Positions 18,923 through 28,285 of a DNA stretch of 64,000 nt are shown piece by piece. Under the pieces are notes generated by a model, which searched no databases, had not been told where the DNA came from, and saw only the letters and a program-made list of their open reading frames with translations. Each line of letters begins with the position of its first letter. Position 1 is the first letter of the stretch. This DNA comes from JBBDKV01 sp040879165. GTDB lineage: Bacteria > Patescibacteriota > Microgenomatia > UBA1400 > PJMF01. The position numbers and the translations under genes are program-made. The stretch covers positions 1 through 64,000 of the forward strand of contig JBBDKV010000017.1 in the NCBI GenBank assembly GCA_040879165.1, read 5' to 3'.

Positions 18923-19384
18923 TTAGCGGTCAAGCAACTCAACGGCTTCTCGCAGGTTAGGGTAAAGCTCATACTCAGCCAACCTTTTCAAAGGTACGAG
19001 CTCAACAAAACGGATTCGCTGATCAGTAGGGGCTGCAAGTTTTTGCTTTCCCGTTGCCTCAAAATATATTTGCAAACTCTTATAAAAGCGCGCTTCTTCA
19101 GTATGATAAAACCAATCGGTTTTAACCAATATCGGTCGAATAGTTTTGAGCGACCAACCAGCTTCTTCAATGCTTTCTCGCTCCAAGGCCTGCTCTAACG
19201 TTTCATCCATTTCAATACCACCACCGGGAACATCATAAAATTTTTCATCCTTGTGCTTAATAAGCAACAGCTGTTCATCAATAATACAAACACCATAGAG
19301 TGAAACACGCCATGAAACAGCTGAGCCATCGTAAGGAACAAGCTCATAGTTGGAGTCACGGAAATTCTCAGGAATCTGCGGCAT
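18923..19384 (-). CDS. NUDIX hydrolase
   Basis: A 153-residue protein with a full Nudix box, GGGIEMDETLEQALERESIE followed by EAGW (about residues 55-78), which binds metal and cleaves a nucleoside diphosphate linked to another group. The substrate cannot be inferred. No operon partner. Confidence 0.88.
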   Translation of the reverse strand: MPQIPENFRDSNYELVPYDGSAVSWRVSLYGVCIIDEQLLLIKHKDEKFYDVPGGGIEMDETLEQALERESIEEAGWSLKTIRPILVKTDWFYHTEEARFYKSLQIYFEATGKQKLAAPTDQRIRFVELVPLKRLAEYELYPNLREAVELLDR

Positions 19385-19535
19385 GGTTGATTTAGGGTAA
19401 TGTACTACTATTCTCGGGCAGAGTAAAGCTACAATGGCATCAATGGCTCTGGAAAATCACCATCTTTGTAGAAAAACTTATAGAAAAATTGAAATTACAA
19501 ATTGGCTTATTTTAGAATTGTTTCGATACATTCAG

Positions 19536-19988
19536 TCAGACTGCACCAAACTTCTTCTGAACCTCGCCGTAACCCATCATCACCATTCCTTGAATTAGGT
19601 TTAAAACCACTGCTAATCCAAGCACATATGCCCATGAAGAAATGCCAAAACCAAGCACATCTGCAAAGCGCGCAACTGACCACAGCGCCACTGTATTGAT
19701 AATTAAATAACCTGCCACCCAGTGTTGCGGAGTTAATACCATTTGCTTGCGAATCTCAATCTCAGTAAATACAGGAATAAGCAACGTCACAATCCACGCT
19801 AATACTCCCGAGCTGAGAAGAAGCGCCGTACCAGAAGACAAACTCATCGTACCGAGAACAAAGTTATCAGGAAACACCGTATTAGCAAGCCAAATAATTA
19901 GCACGTTAACCAACCACAGCAACAAAAAGGTGGCGCTCATATGAGCATTAGGATTGCTTTCTGGAATAGGATAGGACTGTTTAGCCAT
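19536..19988 (-). CDS. Four-helix integral membrane protein
   Basis: A 150-residue protein with about four hydrophobic helices (residues 18-37, 43-66, 87-108 and 117-140). The arrangement resembles small phage-holin-like or DUF membrane families, but no diagnostic motif is visible. An AAAGGTG site lies 5-6 nt before the ATG. Confidence 0.6.
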   Translation of the reverse strand: MAKQSYPIPESNPNAHMSATFLLLWLVNVLIIWLANTVFPDNFVLGTMSLSSGTALLLSSGVLAWIVTLLIPVFTEIEIRKQMVLTPQHWVAGYLIINTVALWSVARFADVLGFGISSWAYVLGLAVVLNLIQGMVMMGYGEVQKKFGAV

Positions 19989-20036
19989 AGTGCACCTTTA
20001 TATTTACTACTCACTCAGTCTAACAATGGTCGCGGC

Positions 20037-20504
20037 TTAGACTGGTAAATCGCCACAGGCGGTGTAGACACTCGCTTCTGCAGCAGATTTATGAACGTTG
20101 ATGGCCAATGGCTCACCAGCCGTTTCCAAATCTTCCCAGCTTACATCAAGGGTAGTCACTGACGAACCGTCAACCACATTTTCTAGAGGGTAACTAACAG
20201 CACCAGGATCAGGACAGGCGCCAAGATGAATGTGAGCTGGTTGTGGCTCAGGAAACTCCCCACCAGTCATTGAGAGAGTAACTACCAACATGCCGTCATC
20301 ATTATTCTCTAAAGTAGCGACGCCAGATTGACCGAGATCGCTCTGTTCTGACAACTCCACAGTTACACCGTCAGTTGCGGACATATCCTCAACTTCGGTA
20401 ACTTCAGTTGCTTGTTCAGTAGTAACATCTGATCTATTCAACCAAAAATACGCTCCTACTCCGAGAGCAATGGCAATTATCCAGAAAAGTAGATTGGATT
20501 GCAT
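20037..20504 (-). CDS. Membrane-anchored CHRD-like protein
   Basis: A 155-residue exported protein: one N-terminal membrane helix, an acidic Thr/Glu linker, then a beta-sandwich resembling the CHRD fold, with PAHIHLGACPDPGAVSYPL and a final Cys (TACGDLPV) that could pair with the earlier Cys. The start at 20504 is preferred because AAAGGAA lies 4-5 nt upstream; an in-frame ATG 39 nt earlier lacks such a site. Function unknown. Confidence 0.65.
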   Translation of the reverse strand: MQSNLLFWIIAIALGVGAYFWLNRSDVTTEQATEVTEVEDMSATDGVTVELSEQSDLGQSGVATLENNDDGMLVVTLSMTGGEFPEPQPAHIHLGACPDPGAVSYPLENVVDGSSVTTLDVSWEDLETAGEPLAINVHKSAAEASVYTACGDLPV

Positions 20505-20591
20505 GAAGTTCCTTTCAGTTGGCATTTTAGACGTATGCTGCAACTAAAATCAGTGTAGCATACTTGTTGAGATAGAAACAATTATTAAATT

Positions 20592-21380
20592 TTATTCACC
20601 AACTTGGATGGTCGAGGTAATTTGTTGCACCAGCTCATCTAGGGCTTGCTGATATGGTTGAAAACTCATAATGATAACTCGTCCAGGTTGTCCAAAAATA
20701 TAATACTCTTTTATGATTGTACCGCTGTCTAAGGTAATTTGATGATGAAAAGCAGCATTGTTGGAGATATGAGCCGTCTGTCGAGCCGAGACTTGAGCAT
20801 TCTGCTGCTCGTATCGAGCCAACAAGGCATCAATGATGACACTGGGTGACTGACTTGGATCAATCTGAGAACAAGCAACCTGCACCCTAAAAACGGATTG
20901 CTGATTTTGAGCAGTAATTGGCTCGCTGGCTAGTAACACGCTATTGACCTCATTTTCAGTAGATTCATTTAATAATAACCAGTTGTCAGGATAATCAAAT
21001 GAGTAGTTGCAGTATTCGTTTGTATACGTACCACTCGTTTGATTAGCAGTCAGTAACTCCGCTAAAGCACTCTCGCCATTATTGGATGAACTCGCGTTCT
21101 GTGTATCACCAACAACCAACGCATCCTCTAGATTCACGCTTGTACTCGTAGGTTGAAGTTGCCAAAATAATCCCAACCCAACACTACTACACAACAGTAC
21201 TAAACCAATGATGACAAGTCGCCACCGACGAATCTTTTGCCAAAGATTTGACAAACCATTTAGAGGCTTTTTTGTTAGTGTTTGTGGGGATGGAACTGCG
21301 GATTCGTCATCCTCATTAATCTGCACCGGCTGGTTTGAGTTGCCAGCAGTTGAAGAGTTAGGGTGAGAAGTATTCAGCAT
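20592..21380 (-). CDS. Single-pass membrane protein with PsbP-like extracellular domain
   Basis: A 262-residue protein with a cytoplasmic polar N-terminus (about 50 residues), one membrane helix (VIIGLVLLCSSVGLGLFW), a Ser/Asn-rich spacer, and an extracellular part starting YCNYSFDYPDNWLLLNES. That opening is typical of PsbP-like or PsbP-related surface domains. A TATACT -10 box on this strand (21391-21396) ends 10 nt before the ATG. Confidence 0.6.
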   Translation of the reverse strand: MLNTSHPNSSTAGNSNQPVQINEDDESAVPSPQTLTKKPLNGLSNLWQKIRRWRLVIIGLVLLCSSVGLGLFWQLQPTSTSVNLEDALVVGDTQNASSSNNGESALAELLTANQTSGTYTNEYCNYSFDYPDNWLLLNESTENEVNSVLLASEPITAQNQQSVFRVQVACSQIDPSQSPSVIIDALLARYEQQNAQVSARQTAHISNNAAFHHQITLDSGTIIKEYYIFGQPGRVIIMSFQPYQQALDELVQQITSTIQVGE

Positions 21381-21462
21381 AGTTACACGCAGTATAACTT
21401 GTGCTACTATGATAAGTAAATGTTGTGATTAGCGCCAAAAATAAAAACTAAAGGGGTTTTAT

Positions 21463-22167
21463 ATGAATAAAAAAACTACTATCTTCTTACTGCCAATGAT
21501 CATGGCGATTTTTATGCTCGTTTTGACACCTACAGTTTCGGCTCAGGAGACTGAAACAAGAGAAGCAGGTCTGACTCCGAATAGCCCTATTTATTTCATT
21601 GATACTTGGAGTGAGGACATCAGCTTGGCTCTCACTCAAGGAACCGAAGCCAGAGCTCGCAAACAGTATGATATTTCCCAGGAGAAATTATCAGAAATTG
21701 AAGAGATGGCAGAAATAGAAGACGCTGACGCAGCAGAAACAGCTGCTGATCGTTACAGTTCCATGGTAGAAGGGGCTGCGCAAACCTTATCTGAAGCCGC
21801 GCAATCTGGAGAGGAGATTGACTCGGCTCTGAGTGAGCTCATTTCAACAGCGACTGCTAGATCAGCCGAAGTCTTACTGGGCGTTCTAGAAAAAGTACCA
21901 GAGCAAGCCAAGACTTCCATACAGCGAGCAATCCAAGCTTCGGGGCAGGGTTCTCAGAAAGCTCTAGAGGCAGTTAGTGCCGAAAACAGAGAGGCAACAC
22001 AACAACAAGTTGAAGGTAGTCTGCAACAAGCTCGTGATAAAGCCCCAGAGGAAGCGCGACAATTTATTCCTAAAAATATTCCCAGCCAGCCCGAAACTAA
22101 CCAGGAGCAAGGTGGGTCTAACGCCGCTCCGAGCTTGCCTGATCAAGCTGGTCAACGTGGACGCTAA
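21463..22167 (+). CDS. Secreted DUF5667-type protein
   Basis: A 234-residue protein with a classical signal peptide (residues 1-27, cleaved after VSA-like sequence) followed by the DUF5667 signature: GLTPNSPIYFIDTWSEDISL, then long charged helices. The C-terminus is Pro/Gln/Gly-rich and disordered. AAAGGGG precedes the ATG. Function unknown. Confidence 0.75.
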   Translation: MNKKTTIFLLPMIMAIFMLVLTPTVSAQETETREAGLTPNSPIYFIDTWSEDISLALTQGTEARARKQYDISQEKLSEIEEMAEIEDADAAETAADRYSSMVEGAAQTLSEAAQSGEEIDSALSELISTATARSAEVLLGVLEKVPEQAKTSIQRAIQASGQGSQKALEAVSAENREATQQQVEGSLQQARDKAPEEARQFIPKNIPSQPETNQEQGGSNAAPSLPDQAGQRGR

Positions 22168-22196
22168 ATACTGCTAAGAACTAGAGAGCAACCAAC

Positions 22197-22919
22197 ATGA
22201 CGGCATCTCAATCCTTATGGCTGCGCAGTACTTTATTCGCTGCAGCGTTGTTAGTTGTCAGTCTAATATATAGTTTTGCCCACACAGGCTCATTGAATAT
22301 AGCCTTAGTCAGTGACGGCACTGCTTTCACTGCCGGGATCTTAATAGGCTGTTCATTTGTGTTAAGCAGCCTTAGCTACTTTTTTGACTTTTTGGATTCA
22401 AAACTCAAGTATCGCAAGCAAATAGGAATTCTGGGTTACTATTTTGCTCTTGTACACATAGTAACCATATTTATTAGATTTCCTGACACGTATATCCACA
22501 ACTTTCCTAGTTGGATGGCCAGACCTGATGCAATCCTTGGAATACTAGCGATGTTTATCCTGACTTATATGGCAATTATCTCAACAGATTATGGAACTCA
22601 CAAGGCAGGAAAGTACTTTCGACCGTTACTTAGAACAGGGTACATTGCCTATGGGTTACTCGTTGTCAGAGCGTATCTTATACAAAATGAGACTTGGTTT
22701 GAATGGCTCAACACACTAGACTCTCTGCCGCCGCCACGACTTATTCTAACTATTTTTGCCATTGGTGTGATTAGCTTACGCATTATTATGCAGTTGCATA
22801 TTCACTTGAAAAGAAAACCTCAGACAGCAGAAAACGGAGTTGAAGTCGCAGTGTTGTCTCCGTCACCAACAACACAACAGCAGAGTCAGCTACCACCCCA
22901 ACCAACTTCTCAAGCTTGA
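22197..22919 (+). CDS. Ferric-reductase-like transmembrane protein
   Basis: A 240-residue protein with about six membrane helices. LGYYFALVHIVTIFI and the later GYIAYGLLVVRAYLI resemble the haem-binding core of the ferric reductase/MsrQ-like superfamily, although only one clear helix His is visible. The C-terminal tail is Pro/Gln/Ser-rich. The 3' end overlaps the convergent protease gene by 30 nt. Haem binding is not established. Confidence 0.55.
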   Translation: MTASQSLWLRSTLFAAALLVVSLIYSFAHTGSLNIALVSDGTAFTAGILIGCSFVLSSLSYFFDFLDSKLKYRKQIGILGYYFALVHIVTIFIRFPDTYIHNFPSWMARPDAILGILAMFILTYMAIISTDYGTHKAGKYFRPLLRTGYIAYGLLVVRAYLIQNETWFEWLNTLDSLPPPRLILTIFAIGVISLRIIMQLHIHLKRKPQTAENGVEVAVLSPSPTTQQQSQLPPQPTSQA

Positions 22920-24758
22920 CCAGAAGGTCTTACTCTCAGTTGAAACACCTCTGACCTCTGGTTTTTCAGTTCTGCTTTGCGCACCACTGCGTTGATCACT
23001 GCCCTGTGATTGCTCAGTAGATTGCGACTGAGTGTTAGACTGTGAAGGCTGAGGATTACGTTGATTGGCATTAGTTACTGAAGGTAGTTCTTGAGGAGCA
23101 TAATAAGTATCTTGCCTAATTTCCTGTGCTGGAGAACTACTGTCCTGGCGCACTTCTGTACTCTGATCAGAATTTTGAGAAACGGGCAGAATTGTCGCGC
23201 TAGCTGTCGGAGAAGGCGTGATTGAAGGAGATGGTTCTAGCTCGCTGACTACTTTCAGTTTAATCTGTACCGCTCCGACATTATCTGAATCATCAACTGC
23301 GCTGGCTACTAATGTCACTTCTTGATCGATGAATGACGATGCATCCCATTCAAAATTATACGGATCTGTTTCCCAGGTAGTAATTTCGTTGTTGTTAGCT
23401 GACACAGTTGCCGCTTTAACCACAAACTCATCTTGAATATCAAGAGCAATATTGATATTAGTTCCTACGTCGGAGTCGTTTTTTGGTTCAATAAAAGTAA
23501 TGACAGGGGCTTGGACATCTTCGCCTAAAACTGCTGGCTTAGCAACAACTCTGCCATGACCGAAGTATATATCCTTACCGGAAGTGCCTAGATCAAGGGC
23601 GGTTTGCTGTAGGCGCTCACGAATATTCTCTTGCTCATTAGCAATCATTAGTGCAACAGAAGCACTTACGTGAGGAGCTGCCATTGACGTTCCTGACCAA
23701 GTCGCGTAGCCACCGGGAATTGAGGAGGTAATTGCTACACCAGGTGCAGCTAGTTCTGCACCAGTGCTAGAAAAACTAGCAAATTGGTCATTACTATCGG
23801 TAGCAGAGACGGCAATCACAGAATTATACGCAGCTGGATACAGTAAGGGACCGCCACTGGTATTGCCAGCAGCTGCCACCAGGTAAATTCCCTGAGCTTG
23901 GGCTTCTGCAAGTTTTGTTTTAAGTGCTGAGCTATCATAGGTAGTTCCTAGAGAAAAGTTCATCACCTGCACATCTTCAGCCATTGCCCAATCTATTCCA
24001 TCAATGATATCGCTAATATAACCAGTGCCATCAGCCCCCAATACTTTAACAGCTACGAGCGATGCCTGAGGAGCAGCACCTTGCCAACCGCCATTATCTA
24101 CATCTGCTCCTACAGTACCTGCTACATGAGTGCCATGCCCATGATCATCAAAAGGATCCGAGTCATTATTTGCAAAATCATACCCTCCCACGTACCGTCC
24201 ACGCAAATCTGGGTGCGAGTAATCAATGCCGGTATCGACTATTGCTACTCTAACACCACTGGCTTGAGTTGTCGTCCAAACTGGTGGCACCTCAATTTTA
24301 GAAATACCCCAATCTACCTGATCAGCAGTAATAAAAACAGGGTAATCTACCTCAACAGACTCAACAAGTTGTTCAGACTCAAGTTGCGACATGACTTCGG
24401 ACTCTGTCTCCTTAGCTATTTTGACAACAATCACGCTCGAGCTGCTTTCGATCACTGAGCCGCCAGCCTGTCTTACCACTGCTTCTACACGAGCGATATC
24501 AGCGGGTGAATCAGGAATAATTAGCTTTCTCTGAAGATCAACTTTCTCAGCTATAAGGCTAGTTTCGACGACAGCTTGTTGACTAGGTTGCGAATTAGCA
24601 ATAAAGACAGGAGGGGCAAGTGAGTCATCAGTTAAAGGGATGGGGCGATTGTACAAAGCGAGTTGAGCCGTAGCTATGTAGAAAAGACCGCCCAAAAACA
24701 ATGCAACTAAAAGACTTATCCCAACAGTATAGAGGTGATTTGTAGTTATTCTAAACAC
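22890..24758 (-). CDS. Membrane-anchored subtilisin-like serine protease (S8)
   Basis: A 622-residue exported protease. N-terminal membrane helix (about 10-30), an inhibitor-I9-like pro-region (about 60-140), then the S8 catalytic domain with Asp in VAIVDTGIDYSHPDL (about 176), His in DDHGHGTHVAG (about 210) and Ser in WSGTSMAAPHV (about 356). After it come an Ig-like domain (about 420-510) and a long Ser/Gln/Pro-rich tail ending in a short Trp-rich segment. It probably sits on the cell surface and processes proteins or peptides there. Confidence 0.93.
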   Translation of the reverse strand: MFRITTNHLYTVGISLLVALFLGGLFYIATAQLALYNRPIPLTDDSLAPPVFIANSQPSQQAVVETSLIAEKVDLQRKLIIPDSPADIARVEAVVRQAGGSVIESSSSVIVVKIAKETESEVMSQLESEQLVESVEVDYPVFITADQVDWGISKIEVPPVWTTTQASGVRVAIVDTGIDYSHPDLRGRYVGGYDFANNDSDPFDDHGHGTHVAGTVGADVDNGGWQGAAPQASLVAVKVLGADGTGYISDIIDGIDWAMAEDVQVMNFSLGTTYDSSALKTKLAEAQAQGIYLVAAAGNTSGGPLLYPAAYNSVIAVSATDSNDQFASFSSTGAELAAPGVAITSSIPGGYATWSGTSMAAPHVSASVALMIANEQENIRERLQQTALDLGTSGKDIYFGHGRVVAKPAVLGEDVQAPVITFIEPKNDSDVGTNINIALDIQDEFVVKAATVSANNNEITTWETDPYNFEWDASSFIDQEVTLVASAVDDSDNVGAVQIKLKVVSELEPSPSITPSPTASATILPVSQNSDQSTEVRQDSSSPAQEIRQDTYYAPQELPSVTNANQRNPQPSQSNTQSQSTEQSQGSDQRSGAQSRTEKPEVRGVSTESKTFWSSLRSWLGW

Positions 24759-24812
24759 GCTTTAAGCGTAGATTATTTTGCCCTATGTGACAAGCGTGTA
24801 ATCAAGTGGTGG

Positions 24813-24861
24813 ATCGAGTCGGTCAGGTACGGGAAAGTGCTATAATGTTGTTTGACTCGAT
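24813..24861 (+). promoter_or_regulatory. Promoter-like repeat copy A inside an inverted repeat
   Basis: ATCGAGTC (24813-24820) and GACTCGAT (24854-24861) form an 8-bp perfect inverted repeat followed by T. In its loop lies copy A (24821-24846) of a 26-nt repeat ending in an extended -10, TGCTATAAT. It probably starts the response regulator operon with a leader of about 110 nt. Confidence 0.5.
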
Positions 24862-24964
24862 TTTTGTGGGTGAGTTGATAACTACGGCATTAGTGCTCAG
24901 ACTATCTTTGGAAAAGACTGCATATTGACAATTGTATCGTTTCGCAACAAAATGACCCATATAC

Positions 24965-25522
24965 ATGGATAAATCACCGTCACAAACAACACAGAATTCC
25001 CCGATAGCAGGTTCAACCCAGCAGCAGCCAAATCCAGCCATACCAGGTCCTAGCTCTTCTACCAACCAGCCCACACTCCACCAGAGCCCGAATAATTCAT
25101 CCACCGCTTCTGCGGACCAGTCGTCTTCACCCATGAAAATACAGCTTGAGAAGCCCATCAAGGGAGTGACTATACTTGTTGTCGAAGATGAGCAGGATTA
25201 CCGCCAAATACTCACTGAGGTACTTGAATTAGAAGGATTTACAGTCCTGCAGGCAGCTGATGGTCAGCAAGCGCTTGATCTAGCACAGAACAATGATATA
25301 CAACTTGTTCTTCTCGACATGCTCATGCCAAAAATAGATGGCGTGACCTTTTTATACCACCTGCGTAACACACTCCATAAAGAACATATTCCTGCACTGA
25401 TTCTCACGAACTTCACCGAAGCTGCTTTTCCAGAAAAAGTGGCTGGTTTTATTATTAAGTCAAATACGAGCTTAGATGAAGTTGTGGCAAAAGTTAAAGA
25501 AGTCCTGCCGATTACTACTTAG
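24965..25522 (+). CDS. Response regulator (receiver domain only)
   Basis: A 185-residue protein: a disordered Ser/Gln/Pro-rich N-terminus (1-56) and one CheY-like receiver domain. Acidic pocket VVEDE near 73, phosphorylation Asp in LLDMLMP near 118, Thr in ILTNF, Lys in IIKSN near 165. No DNA-binding output domain, so it must act by protein contacts. A shorter start at 25133 would remove the low-complexity tail; neither start has a clear Shine-Dalgarno site. First gene of an RR-FIST-kinase operon. Confidence 0.88.
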   Translation: MDKSPSQTTQNSPIAGSTQQQPNPAIPGPSSSTNQPTLHQSPNNSSTASADQSSSPMKIQLEKPIKGVTILVVEDEQDYRQILTEVLELEGFTVLQAADGQQALDLAQNNDIQLVLLDMLMPKIDGVTFLYHLRNTLHKEHIPALILTNFTEAAFPEKVAGFIIKSNTSLDEVVAKVKEVLPITT

Positions 25523-25536
25523 CGCGGAGGCACTCT

Positions 25537-26679
25537 ATGAAGATTCAGCAAAAAAAGTGGACAGCAGCAAATGGCTGGCAAGATGTCATGGGAGACCAGT
25601 TAGCAGAACAAGCGCAGCTGGTTTTTTTATTTGGCGGGGTAAGTGCTCTTAAAGACCAAGAGCAATACAACGCAGTAAAAAACTGGTATCCTCACGCACA
25701 AGTAGTGAGTGTCTCAACTGCTGGTGAGATCATTGGGACCCAGGTACTCGATGAGTCATTGGTTGTTACCGCCATAGCATTTGAGAAAACACAAATCCAA
25801 GCAGTGCAAGCCAAGATTTGGAATATGGACGAAAGTCTCTCAGTTGGCCATCAACTTGGTGAAGCCTTGCCGAAAGAAGGTCTCATTCATGTTCTTGTGT
25901 TTTCTGATGGTCTGCATATGAATGGCACAATGCTGGTAAATGGATTAGCAGAAAAACTTCCTCCTGAGGTTTCGGTGACTGGCGGATTAGCTGGTGATCA
26001 GGATAGATTTCAAGAAACACTCGTAGGTTTGAACTATGCTCCGCAACAAAATGTGGTGATTGCAATCGGGTTGTATGGCAATAACATTAAGGTTGGATAT
26101 GGTTCGATGGGAGGCTGGGATCCGTTTGGTCCAGAACGACTGGTAACAAAATCTAAAGCAAATGTTCTCTATGAACTCGATGGCCAGTTAGCTTTGGATT
26201 TGTATAAAAAATACTTGGGCGAGCAGGCGAAGAATTTGCCTGCATCGGGATTGCTCTTTCCTCTCAGCTTGAGAATTGGTGATCGCGAAGTAGGAATTGT
26301 TCGCACTATCCTGGCAGTAAATGATGAGGAGGGAAGTATGACCTTTGCTGGAGACATTCCAGAAGGATCATATGCACGCTTGATGAAAGCCAACTTTGAA
26401 CGGTTAGTAGATGGTGCGCAAGGAGCAGCAAGCATGAGTACTCAGTCGCTTCAGGGTACACGCTCAGAGCTAGCACTACTCATTAGCTGTGTTGGACGCA
26501 AACTGGTGCTTAAGCAGCGGGTTGAGGAAGAAGTAGAGGGCGTAGCGAGTATTTTAGGAGAACAGACCGTAATTACAGGTTTTTATTCGTATGGAGAGAT
26601 TTGTCCTGTTGCTCCTACAGAAAAACAGTGCGATCTGCATAATCAAACGATGACCATTACTACACTCACAGAACAATAA
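25537..26679 (+). CDS. FIST-domain sensory protein
   Basis: A 380-residue protein matching the FIST_N plus FIST_C pair, a sensor module thought to bind small ligands such as amino acids. Landmarks: QLVFLFGGVSAL near residue 30, VSVSTAGEIIG near 60, and the C-terminal FYSYGEICPVAP...LHNQTMTIT pattern. A GGAGG site precedes the ATG. It lies 14 nt after the response regulator and 15 nt before the kinase, so it is likely the ligand sensor of this pathway. Confidence 0.88.
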   Translation: MKIQQKKWTAANGWQDVMGDQLAEQAQLVFLFGGVSALKDQEQYNAVKNWYPHAQVVSVSTAGEIIGTQVLDESLVVTAIAFEKTQIQAVQAKIWNMDESLSVGHQLGEALPKEGLIHVLVFSDGLHMNGTMLVNGLAEKLPPEVSVTGGLAGDQDRFQETLVGLNYAPQQNVVIAIGLYGNNIKVGYGSMGGWDPFGPERLVTKSKANVLYELDGQLALDLYKKYLGEQAKNLPASGLLFPLSLRIGDREVGIVRTILAVNDEEGSMTFAGDIPEGSYARLMKANFERLVDGAQGAASMSTQSLQGTRSELALLISCVGRKLVLKQRVEEEVEGVASILGEQTVITGFYSYGEICPVAPTEKQCDLHNQTMTITTLTEQ

Positions 26680-26694
26680 AAACTTCCGCCTTGC

Positions 26695-28176
26695 ATGAAT
26701 AAATTATTACAACGACAGCTGAAAAAGGTCTATGGGAGAAACACCAATATCCCTAGTGAGATAGCACCCCTTTTACAGATCATTACTGATACCTACGACG
26801 GCTTTGATCAAGACCGTGAATTGACGATTCGCTCTCTTGAGCTCTCATCCCAAGAATTACTTGACGCAAATAGAAAACTAGGAGAGGAAACACAACGTCA
26901 GAAAGCAATTCTTGAAGCGCTTCGAGCAGCGACTTCAGTGCTCAAACCGAGCTCAGCTGAAAAAAAAGAGTGGCTTACTTCAGCGGATGAAGTGATCTAT
27001 CTTGCGGAGTCGCTTACCCAATTAATCGAGGAACAAAAGCAGCACGAGCTGGAGTTGATCCACTCCAAAGTTCAGACCGAACAAGAAAAAGCAAAAGCTG
27101 AGGCTATTTTACTGTCGATCGGAGATGGGGTATTTGCAGTAGACCTAGATTTGAGAATTATGTTGATGAATCCCATAGCAGAACAACTATCAGGTTATTC
27201 CTTTGCCGAAGCTGAAGGAAGACCATATAACCAAATCTTCAGTTTTAAAACGGAGCACGATCCAGACGCACCCTATCCTAACTTTGTCCAGGATGTGATG
27301 AGTAGTGGTAAAATTCGAGCTCTGACCAACCACACCTTGCTTGTTAGAAAAGACAAAACGGAACTGTCAGTTTCTGATAGTGCGGCTCCTATTGTGAGTG
27401 AAAATGGCAAGATCATCGGCTGCATTGTCGTGGTGCGCGATGCGAGTCGTGAACGGGAGCTTGAGCGTGCTAAAGACGACTTCATCTCCATCACTGCCCA
27501 CCAACTACGCACTCCGCTCGGAATTGTGCGCTGGCATGCTGAGATGCTCCTGCGGAATACTTTGCTCGATGCTGCTACCAGATCAAAGCTCAAACATGTT
27601 CATGCGAGCAACTTGCGCTTGATTGCTTTAGTGAATGATTTACTTAATGTCTCACGGATTGATCAGGGGAGAGTACAGGATAATCCTCATTCTACCCATG
27701 TTTGTGAGGTCATCCGTGACGCATACTCAGAACTAGAGCCTTTAGCCCAACAGCTCAACGTCACGGTTAATCTACTGTTGAAAGATGGGTGTGACAAGGA
27801 AATATTTATTGATTCAAAACGTTTGGAGGAAGTAATCTTGAACTTACTCTCAAATGCGATCAAGTACAATGTTCCCGGAGGCAAGGTCGATGTCACTACT
27901 ATGATGCAGGATGAGTTTATTGCGATTAGTTTCAGTGATACGGGGATTGGTATCCCGCTGGAGGATCAAAAACGAATGTTTGATAAATTCCACCGTGCTA
28001 AAAATGCAACTCGCAATGATACTACAGGCACAGGCCTTGGCATGTATATTGTCAAATCATACGTTGATGCTTGGAGTGGTAAGATTGCCTTTCAGAGCAC
28101 CGAAGGCAAAGGCTCCACCTTTGTGATTAGCATTCCTCTGTCCAGCACCCAATCTACTACACAGTTAGTTGAGTGA
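26695..28176 (+). CDS. PAS-domain sensor histidine kinase
   Basis: A 493-residue soluble kinase without membrane helices: N-terminal coiled-coil region (about 1-135), one PAS domain (about 140-255; GDGVFAVDLDLRIMLMNP), HisKA with the phospho-accepting His in ITAHQLRTPLG (about 267), and HATPase (N box NLLSNAIKYN, G1 DTGIGIP, G2 GTGLGMYIVK). Since it is cytoplasmic, input is probably passed on by the FIST protein encoded just upstream. Confidence 0.93.
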   Translation: MNKLLQRQLKKVYGRNTNIPSEIAPLLQIITDTYDGFDQDRELTIRSLELSSQELLDANRKLGEETQRQKAILEALRAATSVLKPSSAEKKEWLTSADEVIYLAESLTQLIEEQKQHELELIHSKVQTEQEKAKAEAILLSIGDGVFAVDLDLRIMLMNPIAEQLSGYSFAEAEGRPYNQIFSFKTEHDPDAPYPNFVQDVMSSGKIRALTNHTLLVRKDKTELSVSDSAAPIVSENGKIIGCIVVVRDASRERELERAKDDFISITAHQLRTPLGIVRWHAEMLLRNTLLDAATRSKLKHVHASNLRLIALVNDLLNVSRIDQGRVQDNPHSTHVCEVIRDAYSELEPLAQQLNVTVNLLLKDGCDKEIFIDSKRLEEVILNLLSNAIKYNVPGGKVDVTTMMQDEFIAISFSDTGIGIPLEDQKRMFDKFHRAKNATRNDTTGTGLGMYIVKSYVDAWSGKIAFQSTEGKGSTFVISIPLSSTQSTTQLVE

Positions 28177-28247
28177 TATACGCGACACTTTTTCAGCCAT
28201 ATTTGTGTGCATACTGATTTGGACTAGGCATCACTGTTCCTTCATGT

Positions 28248-28273
28248 GGTCAAATACGGGAGAGTGTTAGAAT
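28248..28273 (+). repeat. Dispersed 26-nt repeat, copy B
   Basis: GGTCAAATACGGGAGAGTGT and then TAGAAT. It matches copies A (24821), C (29695) and D (31196). It lies between the 3' ends of two convergent genes, so a promoter role is unlikely here. Confidence 0.5.
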
Positions 28274-28285
28274 CCTACTCACTCG

